Of a DNA stretch of 61,591 bases, positions 52,088 through 61,389 are shown one piece after another; position 1 is the first letter of the stretch, and each line of letters starts with the position of its first letter. Under the pieces are notes generated by a model. That model did not search any database, had not been told where the DNA came from, and saw only the letters and a program-made list of their open reading frames with translations. The position numbers and the translations under genes were made by a program. Origin of the DNA: Clostridia bacterium (GTDB lineage Bacteria; Bacillota_A; Clostridia; Oscillospirales; CAG-272); contig JAFTRQ010000077.1 in the NCBI GenBank assembly GCA_017462125.1, forward strand, positions 1 through 61,591, written 5' to 3'.

Positions 52088-53111
52088 ACATAAAAACATA
52101 CCGATCTTCATTCCCCATCTCGGCTGTCCCAATACGTGTGTTTTCTGCAATCAGCGCTCGATCTCGGGTAAGCAGAGCTTTTGTAAAGAATCGGTCAAAC
52201 GTGAGATCGATGCCGCTCTTGCTACGGTTTCGCCCGACAGCGAGGTGGAGATCGCCTATTTTGGCGGATCGTTTACGGGAATTGACCGTGAGTTGATGCG
52301 CTACCTGCTTGATCTTGCGAAGGATTACGTGGATTCTCCCGCGGAGGGCTTGGCGCGTGTTTCGGGAATCAGAATGTCCACGCGTCCCGATTATATCGAC
52401 GACGGGATTATGAAGATTCTATCCGAGTATCCTGTGGTTGCTGTGGAATTGGGACTTCAGAGTATGGATGACAGCGTTTTGGCAAGGTCAAAGCGTGGGC
52501 ATACGGCCAAGCAGGCCGAGGAGGCTTGCAAGAGAATCAAGGCGGCAGGATATTCGTTGGTGGGACAGATGATGATCGGATTGCCCGACAGCACTCCCGA
52601 AAAGGAGATCTATACTGCCGAGAAGATATGCGATATGGGTGCTGACGGTGCCCGTATTTACCCAACGGTTACCTTTTATGACACCGAGCTCGCCGAAATG
52701 GCGGCGCGCGGGGAATACGAAATGCTTGCGCTTGACGATGCCGTCCGACGCTCTAAGGATGCTTTGAAGATCTTTCGGGAGCACGGCGTGGAATGTCTTC
52801 GTATCGGGCTTTGCGCCTCGGATAATATGGGAGATCCGACGAAGGTAATGGGTGGAGCGAACCATCCCGCTCTTGGTGAGCTGGTTATGGGTGAGCTGTA
52901 TTACGATCGGATGCGTGAGCTGCTGGATCGGCGCGCGGACACGGATGAGATGCGGGGAAAAACGGTCAGATTCGTTGTTCCGCAGGGTGACGTATCCAAG
53001 GCGATCGGTCAGAAAGGCATCAATAAAAAGCGATTGACAGACGAGTATTCATTAAAGGGCGTTACGGTTACGGAGAGCGCCGACGTAGATGAGATTATCT
53101 TGAATTTATGA
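52077..53111 (+). CDS. Radical SAM protein, Elp3-like
   Basis: 344 residues. [4Fe-4S] cysteines in GCPNTCVFCNQ (Cys17, Cys21, Cys24), followed by AYFGGSFTGIDRELM and VELGLQSMDDSVLARSKRGH, the pattern of Elp3-like radical SAM proteins. This position between rnc and smc is common in Clostridia. No acetyltransferase domain as in true Elp3. Substrate unknown. Confidence 0.92.
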   Translation: MKTKHKNIPIFIPHLGCPNTCVFCNQRSISGKQSFCKESVKREIDAALATVSPDSEVEIAYFGGSFTGIDRELMRYLLDLAKDYVDSPAEGLARVSGIRMSTRPDYIDDGIMKILSEYPVVAVELGLQSMDDSVLARSKRGHTAKQAEEACKRIKAAGYSLVGQMMIGLPDSTPEKEIYTAEKICDMGADGARIYPTVTFYDTELAEMAARGEYEMLALDDAVRRSKDALKIFREHGVECLRIGLCASDNMGDPTKVMGGANHPALGELVMGELYYDRMRELLDRRADTDEMRGKTVRFVVPQGDVSKAIGQKGINKKRLTDEYSLKGVTVTESADVDEIILNL

Positions 53112-53129
53112 TAAAGACGGAGGTATATT

Positions 53130-56100
53130 TTGTATCTTAAGTCAATAGAAATGCAGGGCTTTAAGTCCTTTCCCGATAAAACGAAGCTGGTGTTTGACGC
53201 ATCGGTTGAGGAGCAGGGAACGGGCGTTACGGTCATCGTAGGCCCTAACGGAAGCGGAAAATCAAATATTGCCGACGCGATGCGTTGGGTCTTGGGAGAA
53301 ATTTCCTCAAAGACCCTTCGAGGCACCAAGATGGAGGACGTTATCTTCGGAGGCGCGGACAGCCGTAAGCCTATGGGATATGCCGAGGTATCGGTCACCT
53401 TTGACAATACCGTGGGTCCTACACGTCTCGATTGCCCCTACGACGAGGTCACCGTTACCCGTCGTTATTTCCGCGCAGGCGAGAGTGAATATTATATAAA
53501 CCGTCGCGCAGTACGTCTGCGTGATATTTACGAGCTCTTCTTGAACACGGGTATCGGACGTGACGGCTATTCGATCATCGGACAGGGTCGTATTGCCGAT
53601 ATGGTGTCGAGAAAGAGCGAGGAAAGACGTGATATCTTTGAGGATGCCTCGGGAATCGCGAAGTTCCGTCATAAGAAAACCGATGCCGAGCGTAAGCTGA
53701 AGCAGGCAGAGGATAATATGGTGCGTATCAACGACGTTTTTGCCGAGGTTGCCGCGCAGGTAGGTCCCCTTGAAAAGGAATCGGAGAAGGCGAAAAAGGC
53801 GATCGAGCTGATGGAGGTCAAAAAGAAGGTAGACGTCAGCCTTTGGCTGTTTGATACCGAAAAATACCGTACTGATATTTCAGCCGCTGAGGAGGCATTG
53901 CGCCGTTCGGAGTTTGATCTGAAAAATGCTGAGGACTCTATGCAGTCTCTCGACGCACGTAACGCGAAGCTTTACGAGGCATCGCAGAACGGTAAGATCG
54001 CGCAATCGCAGATTTTGAATCTGATCAAGGATCAGACAAGTGAGATCTTCAGATTGGACAGCGAATTCCGTGTCAACGATACCACTATCAGACATACCGA
54101 CGAGATGATCGAAAGCGCAAAGCAGACGCTTTCCTCTACCGAGAGAAATCTTGCCGAGGAAAAGATCAAGACCGATGCGCATCAGGATAAAATCGAGGCA
54201 TTGGGCAAAACGCTTGACAACGCAAACGAAAAGCTTGAGCAGATCGAGGATTCGATCTTTGACGAAAAGTGCAACATAGACCGTCTCGGTAAGGACATTG
54301 ATACGGCATTTGGCGATATCAAGGCGGCAGAGGAAGCCGCAGTTGACATTAAAGTGCGTATTTCCGTTCTGGAAAACTCCAGAGAGAGCGGAAGCGACAG
54401 AAATGCCGATATTCTCGGTGACATCGAGGCATATGGCGAGGAAGCGGCAAAGCTTGAAAAGTCCATTGCCGCAAAGCAAAAGACGGTTGATGAATATGCT
54501 GCATCCATATCCGAGATCGATAGCGAGAGCGAGTCCTTGGATGATGAGCTTACCTCGCTCAACTCCGCCCTTGGCGAAAAGTATGAGGAGATGAACAATA
54601 AAAAACTGCGATACGAGTCGATCGTTCAGCGAATGAAAACGATCAAGGCTATGGAGGAGCAGTTTGAAGGGTATAATAACAGCGTGCGCTTCGTTATGAA
54701 CAATTACGCGGCGGGAAAGATCACAGACCGTCACGGCGCACCCTGCGGAAAAATTTACGGACCTCTCTCCAAGGTGATTGCGGTAGATACGAAATACGTA
54801 ACCGCAGTTGAAACTGCGCTTGGTATGAATCTGCAGAACATCGTGGTCGAGGATGAAGAGACCGCTAAGGCGGCAATGTTTGCGCTGAAGAGAGGCGAAG
54901 CGGGTCGTGCAACCTTCTTCCCCTTGACCTCTATGCGCCCACAATCCGAAACTCCCGAAATGCGCGATGCGCGAGGCTTTGCGGGATATATCGGTTGTGC
55001 GGACGAGCTGTGTAAAAGTGCCGACAAGTTCAGAAACGTGATCAGCTCGCTTCTGGGCAGAACGCTGGTGTTTGACACCATTGACAATGCCACCGTAATG
55101 GCGAAGCAGCTCCATTACAAGGTAAGAGTAGTAACTCTGGACGGTCAGCAGATCAATGCGGGCGGTTCCTTTACGGGCGGTTCCGTAAAGCAGAGCGGAG
55201 GTATTCTGACAAGAGCGGACGAGATCAAGCGCTTGAAGAGCGAATCCGAGGAGCTTGAGGCAAAGGTCAAGGAGCTGCAGGGTGAGGTCTCCGAAATGAA
55301 GGAGCAGATCACCGATCTGACCGATCGCCGCACCGACCTGACCGATCGCCGTGACATTCTCAACATTCTCAGAAACACCGAGCTGCAGGGCTTGGAAAAG
55401 CTGACGGGTCAGTACGAGTCCAACAAAGCGCTTCTCGATAAGCTGAATGCCGATTATGAGCAGATCGTGAGAATGAGCGAGCGCTATGAGGACGATCTTG
55501 CGGCATTAAAGCGCGAGGAAGAGGCGCAGAACAAGAAGGTAGAGGAATTTACCGCGGTTCGACTTGCCAAGCATAGCGATAAGGTTGATGCAGAGGATAG
55601 GCTCAAGGCCTTTGAGGACGAGAAAACCGCGATGATCATTAAGATCAGCGAGATCCAAAAGGACATTGAGACCGCAAAGGCGCTGCTGGAGGTTTCTTTG
55701 GAGCGTATCCGTGTATGTGAAGAGGATATGAAGGCGGCGGGCGAGCGTATTGCCAGCTACCGCGCGCAGATCGATAATCTGACGGTTTCGCAGACAGAGA
55801 ACCGTAAGAGATACGGCGAGTGTCAAAGTGAGCTTGACGCATTGAATGCAAAGCGCGCCGAAATCGAAGAGGGCAACCTTGAGTTTGAGAAGAAGCTCAA
55901 CGAGATCAATACCATGATGCGTGATAAAATGGCGGAGAAGGAGCTTATTTTCCGCGTTCATACCACCAATCAGGCAAAGCTCGAGGGCTTGCAGGAGAAA
56001 TACGATAAGGTTGCAGGCAAGCTTTGGGATGATTACGAATTGACCCGAGCTGATGCTGTGGCATTGAATTATCCTCCCGTAACGCCGGAAAACCGCGCCG

Positions 56101-56783
56101 ACTTTGCAAAAACACAGATCGAATGTCAGAATAAGCTGAGAAATATCGGACACGTTGACCTTGATGCGGTGAACAAGTATAAGGAGGTCAAATCCCGATA
56201 CGATTATATGAGTGAGCAGATCAAGGACCTTGAAAAGACCCGTGACGAGCTTATGGGTATCATCACTAAGCTCGAAAAGGAGATGAAAACGGCGTTTGTA
56301 ACGGCGTTTGATCAGATCAACGAGAACTTTGGAAAGACCTTTACCGAGCTGTTTGGCGGCGGATCTGCGGAGATCTATCTGACAGATCCCGAAAACGTGC
56401 TGGAGAGCGGTATCGAGATCAAGGCGGCACCTCCCGGAAAGATCATCAAGAATCTGATGCAGCTCTCGGGCGGTGAGCAGGCATTTATCGGTGTTGCACT
56501 CTTCTTTGCAACGCTGAAGGTCAATCCCACGCCTTTCTGTATCCTCGACGAGATCGAGGCGGCGTTGGATGAGGTCAACGTAGAGCGACTTGCACAGTAT
56601 ATCAAGCGTTATTCCGACGGCACACAGTTCATAATGATTACCCACCGTCGAGGCACGATGGCGGCGGCTACAAGGCTGTACGGTGTAACGATGCCTGAGC
56701 ACGGTATATCAAAGATACTTACCCTTGATGTCAAGGACATTGAGAAAAAGAAGGATGGTGAATGGAATGGCATTTTTGAGTAA
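53130..56783 (+). CDS. smc: Chromosome segregation protein Smc
   Basis: Condensin ATPase working with ScpA/ScpB (encoded at 34533-36001). 1217 residues from a TTG start at 53130 with GGAGGT 5 nt upstream. N-head Walker A GPNGSGKSN (38-46), coiled coil, hinge (about 510-690, GKIYGPLSKVIAV and VTLDGQQINAGGSFTGGS), second coiled coil, C-head signature LSGGEQA and Walker B FCILDEIEAALD. Overlaps ftsY by 17 bp. Confidence 0.98.
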   Translation: MYLKSIEMQGFKSFPDKTKLVFDASVEEQGTGVTVIVGPNGSGKSNIADAMRWVLGEISSKTLRGTKMEDVIFGGADSRKPMGYAEVSVTFDNTVGPTRLDCPYDEVTVTRRYFRAGESEYYINRRAVRLRDIYELFLNTGIGRDGYSIIGQGRIADMVSRKSEERRDIFEDASGIAKFRHKKTDAERKLKQAEDNMVRINDVFAEVAAQVGPLEKESEKAKKAIELMEVKKKVDVSLWLFDTEKYRTDISAAEEALRRSEFDLKNAEDSMQSLDARNAKLYEASQNGKIAQSQILNLIKDQTSEIFRLDSEFRVNDTTIRHTDEMIESAKQTLSSTERNLAEEKIKTDAHQDKIEALGKTLDNANEKLEQIEDSIFDEKCNIDRLGKDIDTAFGDIKAAEEAAVDIKVRISVLENSRESGSDRNADILGDIEAYGEEAAKLEKSIAAKQKTVDEYAASISEIDSESESLDDELTSLNSALGEKYEEMNNKKLRYESIVQRMKTIKAMEEQFEGYNNSVRFVMNNYAAGKITDRHGAPCGKIYGPLSKVIAVDTKYVTAVETALGMNLQNIVVEDEETAKAAMFALKRGEAGRATFFPLTSMRPQSETPEMRDARGFAGYIGCADELCKSADKFRNVISSLLGRTLVFDTIDNATVMAKQLHYKVRVVTLDGQQINAGGSFTGGSVKQSGGILTRADEIKRLKSESEELEAKVKELQGEVSEMKEQITDLTDRRTDLTDRRDILNILRNTELQGLEKLTGQYESNKALLDKLNADYEQIVRMSERYEDDLAALKREEEAQNKKVEEFTAVRLAKHSDKVDAEDRLKAFEDEKTAMIIKISEIQKDIETAKALLEVSLERIRVCEEDMKAAGERIASYRAQIDNLTVSQTENRKRYGECQSELDALNAKRAEIEEGNLEFEKKLNEINTMMRDKMAEKELIFRVHTTNQAKLEGLQEKYDKVAGKLWDDYELTRADAVALNYPPVTPENRADFAKTQIECQNKLRNIGHVDLDAVNKYKEVKSRYDYMSEQIKDLEKTRDELMGIITKLEKEMKTAFVTAFDQINENFGKTFTELFGGGSAEIYLTDPENVLESGIEIKAAPPGKIIKNLMQLSGGEQAFIGVALFFATLKVNPTPFCILDEIEAALDEVNVERLAQYIKRYSDGTQFIMITHRRGTMAAATRLYGVTMPEHGISKILTLDVKDIEKKKDGEWNGIFE

Positions 56784-58164
56784 GCTTTTTGGAAAAAAGG
56801 ATAAAGACAAGAAGGATGACGAGCTTCTCGATTATGAGGAGCTTGAAAATGAAGATTCCGAGGAAGAGGGCTTGACCGAGGAAGAGATTGCCGCCGCGGA
56901 GAGATTCGAGGCGGAGAACGGAGCGGAGTTTGCCAACGCAACTTCTCTTGATTATGACGGTGATTTCATCGATTTTGACGGTGATGATGACGAGGAGTCG
57001 GATGAAGAATTGGTTGAGATCGAGGATGAGCAGGCAAATGAAGCCGAGGACGCTGAGGCTGCCGAGAGCGCCGATGAGTCTGATGAGTCCGAAGAACTTG
57101 ACGTTGAACGTGACGGTGACGAGGACGTAGAGCAGCTTGCCGAGGTTTCCGATGAGGAGGACGAGCAGGTTCTCGCGGACGTGGCTTTGATCTATGAGGA
57201 CGCTTCCAATGAGGAAGAGGACACCGAAGAAGAGGAAGATGACGCCGAGGAAGAGCACATTTCCTTCTGGGAGAGACTGAAAAACGGTCTTGCAAAGACA
57301 AAAAATGCACTCTTCGGCTCTGTGAATGAAATGCTGAAGAGCTTCGTAAAGGTAGATGAGGATCTGCTTGAGGAGCTTGAAGAGCTGTTGATTATGGCAG
57401 ACGTAGGTGTCGGCGCTACCGAAGAGATCATTGAGGAGCTTCGTGACAGAATCAAGGACGGCAGATTGAAGGAAAAGGATCAGGTGCTTGACACGCTCAA
57501 GGAGATCCTTGGAGATATGATCGGCGAGCATCAGCCGCTGAAGCTTGAGACAACGCCCTCTGTGGTGCTGGTTATCGGTGTTAACGGCGCAGGTAAGACC
57601 ACAAGTATCGGTAAGATATCCAAGAGACTTCGTTTGTCGGGTAAAAAGGTTGTTGTTGCGGCAGCGGATACCTTCCGCGCGGCGGCGATCGACCAGCTCG
57701 AGGTATGGTGTAAGAGAGCGAAGGTTGATATTGTCAAACAGAACGAGGGAAGTGACCCTGCGGCTGTTGTATTTGACGCAATCAATTACGTGAAGAAAAA
57801 AGAAGCCGACGTGCTGATCATTGATACGGCAGGAAGACTTCACAACAAGCAGAACCTGATGAACGAGCTTGCCAAGATCAATCGCGTTATTGAGCGTGAG
57901 CTTCCCGAGGCCTCTCGCGAAAATCTGCTGGTGCTGGATGCTACCACAGGTCAGAATGCGGTCATTCAAGCCAAGGAATTCAGCAAGGCGGCAAGCATCA
58001 CGGGCATCACTCTGAACAAGCTGGACGGCACCGCAAAGGGCGGTATCGTCATTTCCATCAAGCGCGAGCTCGGTATTCCCGTGAAGTTTATCGGTGTTGG
58101 TGAAAAGATCGATGATATGCAGGAATTCGACGCGAAGGAATTTATCGACGCGCTGTTTGAGTAA
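56767..58164 (+). CDS. ftsY: Signal recognition particle receptor FtsY
   Basis: GTPase that docks SRP-ribosome complexes at the membrane. 465 residues from [10 protein letters not shown], whose ATG at 56767 lies inside the end of smc. A very acidic N-terminal A domain (about 17-165, dominated by Glu/Asp) precedes the NG domain: G1 GVNGAGKTT (271-279), DTAGRL, and [10 protein letters not shown]. The acidic domain is longer than in most Firmicutes. Confidence 0.97.
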   Translation: MAFLSKLFGKKDKDKKDDELLDYEELENEDSEEEGLTEEEIAAAERFEAENGAEFANATSLDYDGDFIDFDGDDDEESDEELVEIEDEQANEAEDAEAAESADESDESEELDVERDGDEDVEQLAEVSDEEDEQVLADVALIYEDASNEEEDTEEEEDDAEEEHISFWERLKNGLAKTKNALFGSVNEMLKSFVKVDEDLLEELEELLIMADVGVGATEEIIEELRDRIKDGRLKEKDQVLDTLKEILGDMIGEHQPLKLETTPSVVLVIGVNGAGKTTSIGKISKRLRLSGKKVVVAAADTFRAAAIDQLEVWCKRAKVDIVKQNEGSDPAAVVFDAINYVKKKEADVLIIDTAGRLHNKQNLMNELAKINRVIERELPEASRENLLVLDATTGQNAVIQAKEFSKAASITGITLNKLDGTAKGGIVISIKRELGIPVKFIGVGEKIDDMQEFDAKEFIDALFE

Positions 58165-58243
58165 AGGGATTGAATGGAGCTGAAAGGGGTCTTTTATAAG
58201 ATCCTTTGCTCCGCAGATCAGTTAAAAACGAATGAGGTATAAT

Positions 58244-58591
58244 ATGAAATTTATTGATGAAATTGCAGAATATCTGCCTGTTATGAAAGCAGAAAAGCCC
58301 GCGGTAGGCAAGATCGTGCTGAAGACCGCTCTGATTACAACCGCAGTTCTTGCGTTTGTTCCCACAGTTTTCAAGATCAACAAGGGCAAGGGCTTTGATG
58401 CTTACGGCATTCTCAGTCACGTGAAGTACGAAAAGAAGACCAACGATGAGGGCAAGACCGAGCACGACGTTTCGGTGACCTTGGTGGATCTTTCTCGCTA
58501 CGGTGTAAACGAGCTCAACGTGAACAAAGAAGAGCAAGAGGAGCCCCAAGAGCTAATCGAAGCGGAAGCTGTTGTTGAAATCGAGGAATAA
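58244..58591 (+). CDS. Small single-pass membrane protein with acidic tail (115 aa)
   Basis: Not recognised. Amphipathic start (MKFIDEIAEYLPVMKAEKPAVGK), one hydrophobic helix (about 26-43), a basic patch (FKINKGKG), a middle part of about 50 residues, and a tail rich in Glu ending EAEAVVEIEE. The ATG at 58244 follows GAGG by 6 nt. It sits between ftsY and rdgB. The start (a short Lys/Glu helix, KPxxGK, hydrophobic helix) and acidic tail resemble the 83-aa protein at 20981-21232. Confidence 0.8.
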   Translation: MKFIDEIAEYLPVMKAEKPAVGKIVLKTALITTAVLAFVPTVFKINKGKGFDAYGILSHVKYEKKTNDEGKTEHDVSVTLVDLSRYGVNELNVNKEEQEEPQELIEAEAVVEIEE

Positions 58592-58647
58592 GTCTTTATT
58601 TTAAAGACTTTATAGTGGAGTTTGGGAAAGTCCCAAGGAAAAATAAT

Positions 58648-59256
58648 ATGAAGATTGTATTAGCATCAAGAAACAAGAAGAAGATAAGTGAGCTTCAAAC
58701 GCTGCTGTCACAGTGTATCGGCGGGGTTGAGATCCTTTCCCTTGACGACGTGGGTATCTACGGCGAGATTGAGGAGAATGGAGTGACCTTTGAGGAAAAT
58801 GCGCTGATCAAGGCACGGGTTGCGGCAACGTCGGGATATATCGGCGTAGGCGACGACTCAGGGCTTGAGGTGGACGCACTTGGCGGTGCGCCGGGTGTGT
58901 ATTCCGCGAGATATGCGGGAGACCACGGCGACGATGAGGCAAACAATGATCTGTTGCTCAAAAATCTTGAGGATAAGGCCGACAGAAGCGCGAGATTCGT
59001 GTGTTGTATTGCCTGCGTTTTTCCCGAAGGATACGGTTATGAGCCTATCGTGGTTCGAGGAAACGTAGAAGGGGAGATTTTAAAGGAGAGACAGGGAGAG
59101 GGTGGCTTTGGCTACGATCCTTTGTTTTATTTTCCGCAGTTTGGCAAGACTCTTGCGGAGGTCACGCCCGAAGAAAAGAACAGCGTCAGTCACAGAGGCA
59201 ACGCCATCAAGGCATTCGCCAAGGAGCTGAAGAAGCTGGACGTGCAGGACGCTTGA
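58648..59256 (+). CDS. rdgB: Inosine/xanthosine triphosphate pyrophosphatase (RdgB/HAM1)
   Basis: Hydrolyses ITP/XTP and keeps damaged purines out of DNA. 202 residues from MKIVLASRNKKKISEL; motifs DDSGLEVDALGGAPGVYSAR and GFGYDPLF. AAGGAA precedes the ATG at 58648; a short TTGGGA/TCCCAA hairpin (about 58622-58636) stands in the upstream gap. Confidence 0.95.
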   Translation: MKIVLASRNKKKISELQTLLSQCIGGVEILSLDDVGIYGEIEENGVTFEENALIKARVAATSGYIGVGDDSGLEVDALGGAPGVYSARYAGDHGDDEANNDLLLKNLEDKADRSARFVCCIACVFPEGYGYEPIVVRGNVEGEILKERQGEGGFGYDPLFYFPQFGKTLAEVTPEEKNSVSHRGNAIKAFAKELKKLDVQDA

Positions 59257-59340
59257 ACCGTAAGAGGGTCTTAACCGTTGCCTTGGTATCAAGGCTGTTA
59301 CAAGAGGAAAAGACTTGAATCAGAAAGGATTTATTAATAT

Positions 59341-59634
59341 ATGATAACGTCAAAACAGAGAGCATATCTGCGTGGACTTGGTCAATCCTGTCCCGCGATT
59401 ATGCAGATTGGTAAGGGCGGCATTACGGAGAATCTCATTAAGACCGTTTCGGACGCGCTTGAGGCAAGAGAGCTTGTAAAGCTGACCGTATTGGAGAACA
59501 GCGGAGAGCAACCCAGAGAGGTGCTTGATCGCCTTTGTGAGGCACTTGGAGCAGATGGAGTTGCCTGTGTGGGCCGAAAGATCGTGCTTTACCGCGAATC
59601 TCAAGAGAAGAAGACCATCGAGCTTCCTCGTTGA
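59341..59634 (+). CDS. yhbY: YhbY-family (CRS1-YhbY/CRM) RNA-binding protein
   Basis: 97 residues, the CRM-domain pattern with MITSKQRAYLRGLGQ, QIGKGGITENLI and a final VGRKIVLYR. Associates with pre-50S ribosomal subunits. AGAAAGGA precedes the ATG. nadD starts 2 bp after its stop. Confidence 0.93.
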   Translation: MITSKQRAYLRGLGQSCPAIMQIGKGGITENLIKTVSDALEARELVKLTVLENSGEQPREVLDRLCEALGADGVACVGRKIVLYRESQEKKTIELPR

Positions 59635-59635
59635 T

Positions 59636-60247
59636 ATGCTGAGAGTTGGAATATACGGGGGCGCGTTCGCCCCGATCCACAACGGTCACGTAGCGGCGGC
59701 GAAGGAATTTATGAAAGCAATGTGGCTTGACGTTCTCTTCGTGATTCCTACGGGAACTAGTCCTCATAAGCAGATGGACCGTGGAGCAACCGACGTAGAT
59801 CGGCTTGAAATGTGTCGTCTTGCGTTTGAAGGAGTAGAAGGGGTCATCGTCAGCGATATGGAGATCAGGCGGCAGGGAAAGAGCTACACCGTGGATACGT
59901 TGCGTGAATTAACGGCGGAGGATCGCAGGCTGTTCTTGCTTTGCGGAACCGATATGATTCTGACACTGGATACTTGGAAGGACCCCGACGAGATCTTCAA
60001 GCTCTGCTACCCCACCTACATCCGTCGCGAAGAGGACGAAACCTTGGACGCGAGATTGATTGAAAAGGTCACCGCGTACAGAAACAAATACGGCAAAAAC
60101 GTGGTCAGGATCAATGCACCTGCCATTGTGGTATCCTCAAGCGAGGTGCGCCGCCGTATCAGTACGGGGGAGGACGTATCTGCGTTGATTCCTCCTGCCG
60201 TTGAGGCATATATCAGGGAAAAGGGGTTATATCGCAATGGAGATTGA
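59636..60247 (+). CDS. nadD: Nicotinate-nucleotide adenylyltransferase
   Basis: Makes deamido-NAD from nicotinate mononucleotide and ATP. 203 residues from MLRVGIYGGAFAPIHNGH; nucleotide-binding GGAFxPxHxGH and the C-terminal ISTG with SSSEVRRR. No good ribosome binding site, so coupled to yhbY translation. yqeK overlaps by 11 bp. Confidence 0.95.
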   Translation: MLRVGIYGGAFAPIHNGHVAAAKEFMKAMWLDVLFVIPTGTSPHKQMDRGATDVDRLEMCRLAFEGVEGVIVSDMEIRRQGKSYTVDTLRELTAEDRRLFLLCGTDMILTLDTWKDPDEIFKLCYPTYIRREEDETLDARLIEKVTAYRNKYGKNVVRINAPAIVVSSSEVRRRISTGEDVSALIPPAVEAYIREKGLYRNGD

Positions 60248-60878
60248 ATTAACGACCGAAAGGCTGAACGAATTGCGCACGCAGATCGGTAAGCTGATGT
60301 CGGGATTTCGCCTTGCACACACCCTTGGAGTGGAAAGTATGGCTGCGAGGCTTGGCGCGCTTTATTGCCCCGATCGGGTGCCGACCTTGCGTGCGGCGGC
60401 ACTTTTGCACGATATTACAAAGGAGCTTTCGGTTGACGAGCAGACCGCTATATACCGTGAGCACGGAGCAGAGCCTGCTCCCGAGGAGCTGGCGGCGCCT
60501 GCCACGTTACATGCCGTAACAGCGGCTTGGGTGATCATGCAAAGATATCCCGATTTTGCTTCTCAAGAAATTATCGATGCAGTTCGGTATCACACCACGG
60601 GAAGAGCGGGTATGAGTCTGTGTGAAAAATTGATCTATCTTGCAGATTATATCGACGAGACTCGTACTTATGCCGATTGTGTAGCTTTGCGAAATGAATT
60701 TTTTGCCGCAGAACCCCAAAAAATGAGCGCGGAGGAGCGTCTTGCACATTTGAATCGCGTGATCCTGCACTCCTTTGATCTGACGGTGTCCGACCTGATC
60801 GAAAAGAGAAGAGTGATCAGCGCGGAAACCGTGGCGGCGCGAAACAGTATTATTTTTGAACTTGAAATTAAGAATTGA
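60237..60878 (+). CDS. yqeK: YqeK-type HD-domain phosphohydrolase (diadenosine tetraphosphatase)
   Basis: 213 residues with HD-domain motifs HTLGVE..., AALLHDITKE, HAVTAAW and YLADYIDETR. Characterised members cleave Ap4A symmetrically. The ATG at 60237 overlaps the nadD end; this nadD-yqeK-rsfS order is standard in Firmicutes. Confidence 0.93.
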   Translation: MEIELTTERLNELRTQIGKLMSGFRLAHTLGVESMAARLGALYCPDRVPTLRAAALLHDITKELSVDEQTAIYREHGAEPAPEELAAPATLHAVTAAWVIMQRYPDFASQEIIDAVRYHTTGRAGMSLCEKLIYLADYIDETRTYADCVALRNEFFAAEPQKMSAEERLAHLNRVILHSFDLTVSDLIEKRRVISAETVAARNSIIFELEIKN

Positions 60879-60905
60879 AAACAGCGTGAAGGAATGGAGA
60901 TTAAT

Positions 60906-61274
60906 ATGGAAGAGATCAGAACAGAAGAAATCAAGTCCTTGGTAGGCGCATCTCCCGAGGAGCTTGCAAACGCAATTGCAGAAATTTTGGACAATAAAAA
61001 GGCAAAGGACGTTAAGGTCATCGCGGTGGGAGATAAGACCATTATCGCAGACTATTTCGTGCTTGCAAACGGTAATACAAGCACCCACGTGCGCTCTCTT
61101 GCCGACGAGGTTGAATATAAGCTTCAGTTAGCGGGTGTTGAGCCTGCAAGAGCAGAGGGAAGAGACGGAAATAATTGGAGAGTGCTCGATTATTCCAGCG
61201 TTCTCGTTCATGTTTTTGACAGAGAAGCAAGAGAGTTTTATAACCTCGATAAGCTCTATACCGATTTTGAATGA
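60906..61274 (+). CDS. rsfS: Ribosomal silencing factor RsfS
   Basis: Binds L14 and stops subunit joining under starvation. 122 residues from the ATG at 60906, 6 nt after GGAG. Motifs ADYFVLANGNTSTHVRSLAD, GRDGNNWRVLDYSSVLVHVF. Last gene of the ftsY-to-rsfS run. Confidence 0.95.
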   Translation: MEEIRTEEIKSLVGASPEELANAIAEILDNKKAKDVKVIAVGDKTIIADYFVLANGNTSTHVRSLADEVEYKLQLAGVEPARAEGRDGNNWRVLDYSSVLVHVFDREAREFYNLDKLYTDFE

Positions 61275-61280
61275 AAACAC

Positions 61281-61311
61281 AAAAAGAAGCCTTCAAAAAG
61301 GCTTCTTTTTT
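61281..61311 (+). terminator. Terminator after rsfS
   Basis: AAAAAGAAGCC pairs with GGCTTCTTTTT around a short loop, 6 bp after the stop. Confidence 0.9.
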
Positions 61312-61316
61312 ATATC

Positions 61317-61349
61317 AAAAATCCCCCGAAGGCGATTGCCTTCGGGGGA
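61317..61349 (-). terminator. Terminator of the leftward gene at the right edge
   Basis: CCCCCGAAGGC pairs with GCCTTCGGGGG around GATT; on the minus strand it is followed by ATTTTTGA. Confidence 0.85.
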
Positions 61350-61389
61350 TAACGTATTTAAACGTTTATTAATTCAAGAATGCTTTGAA

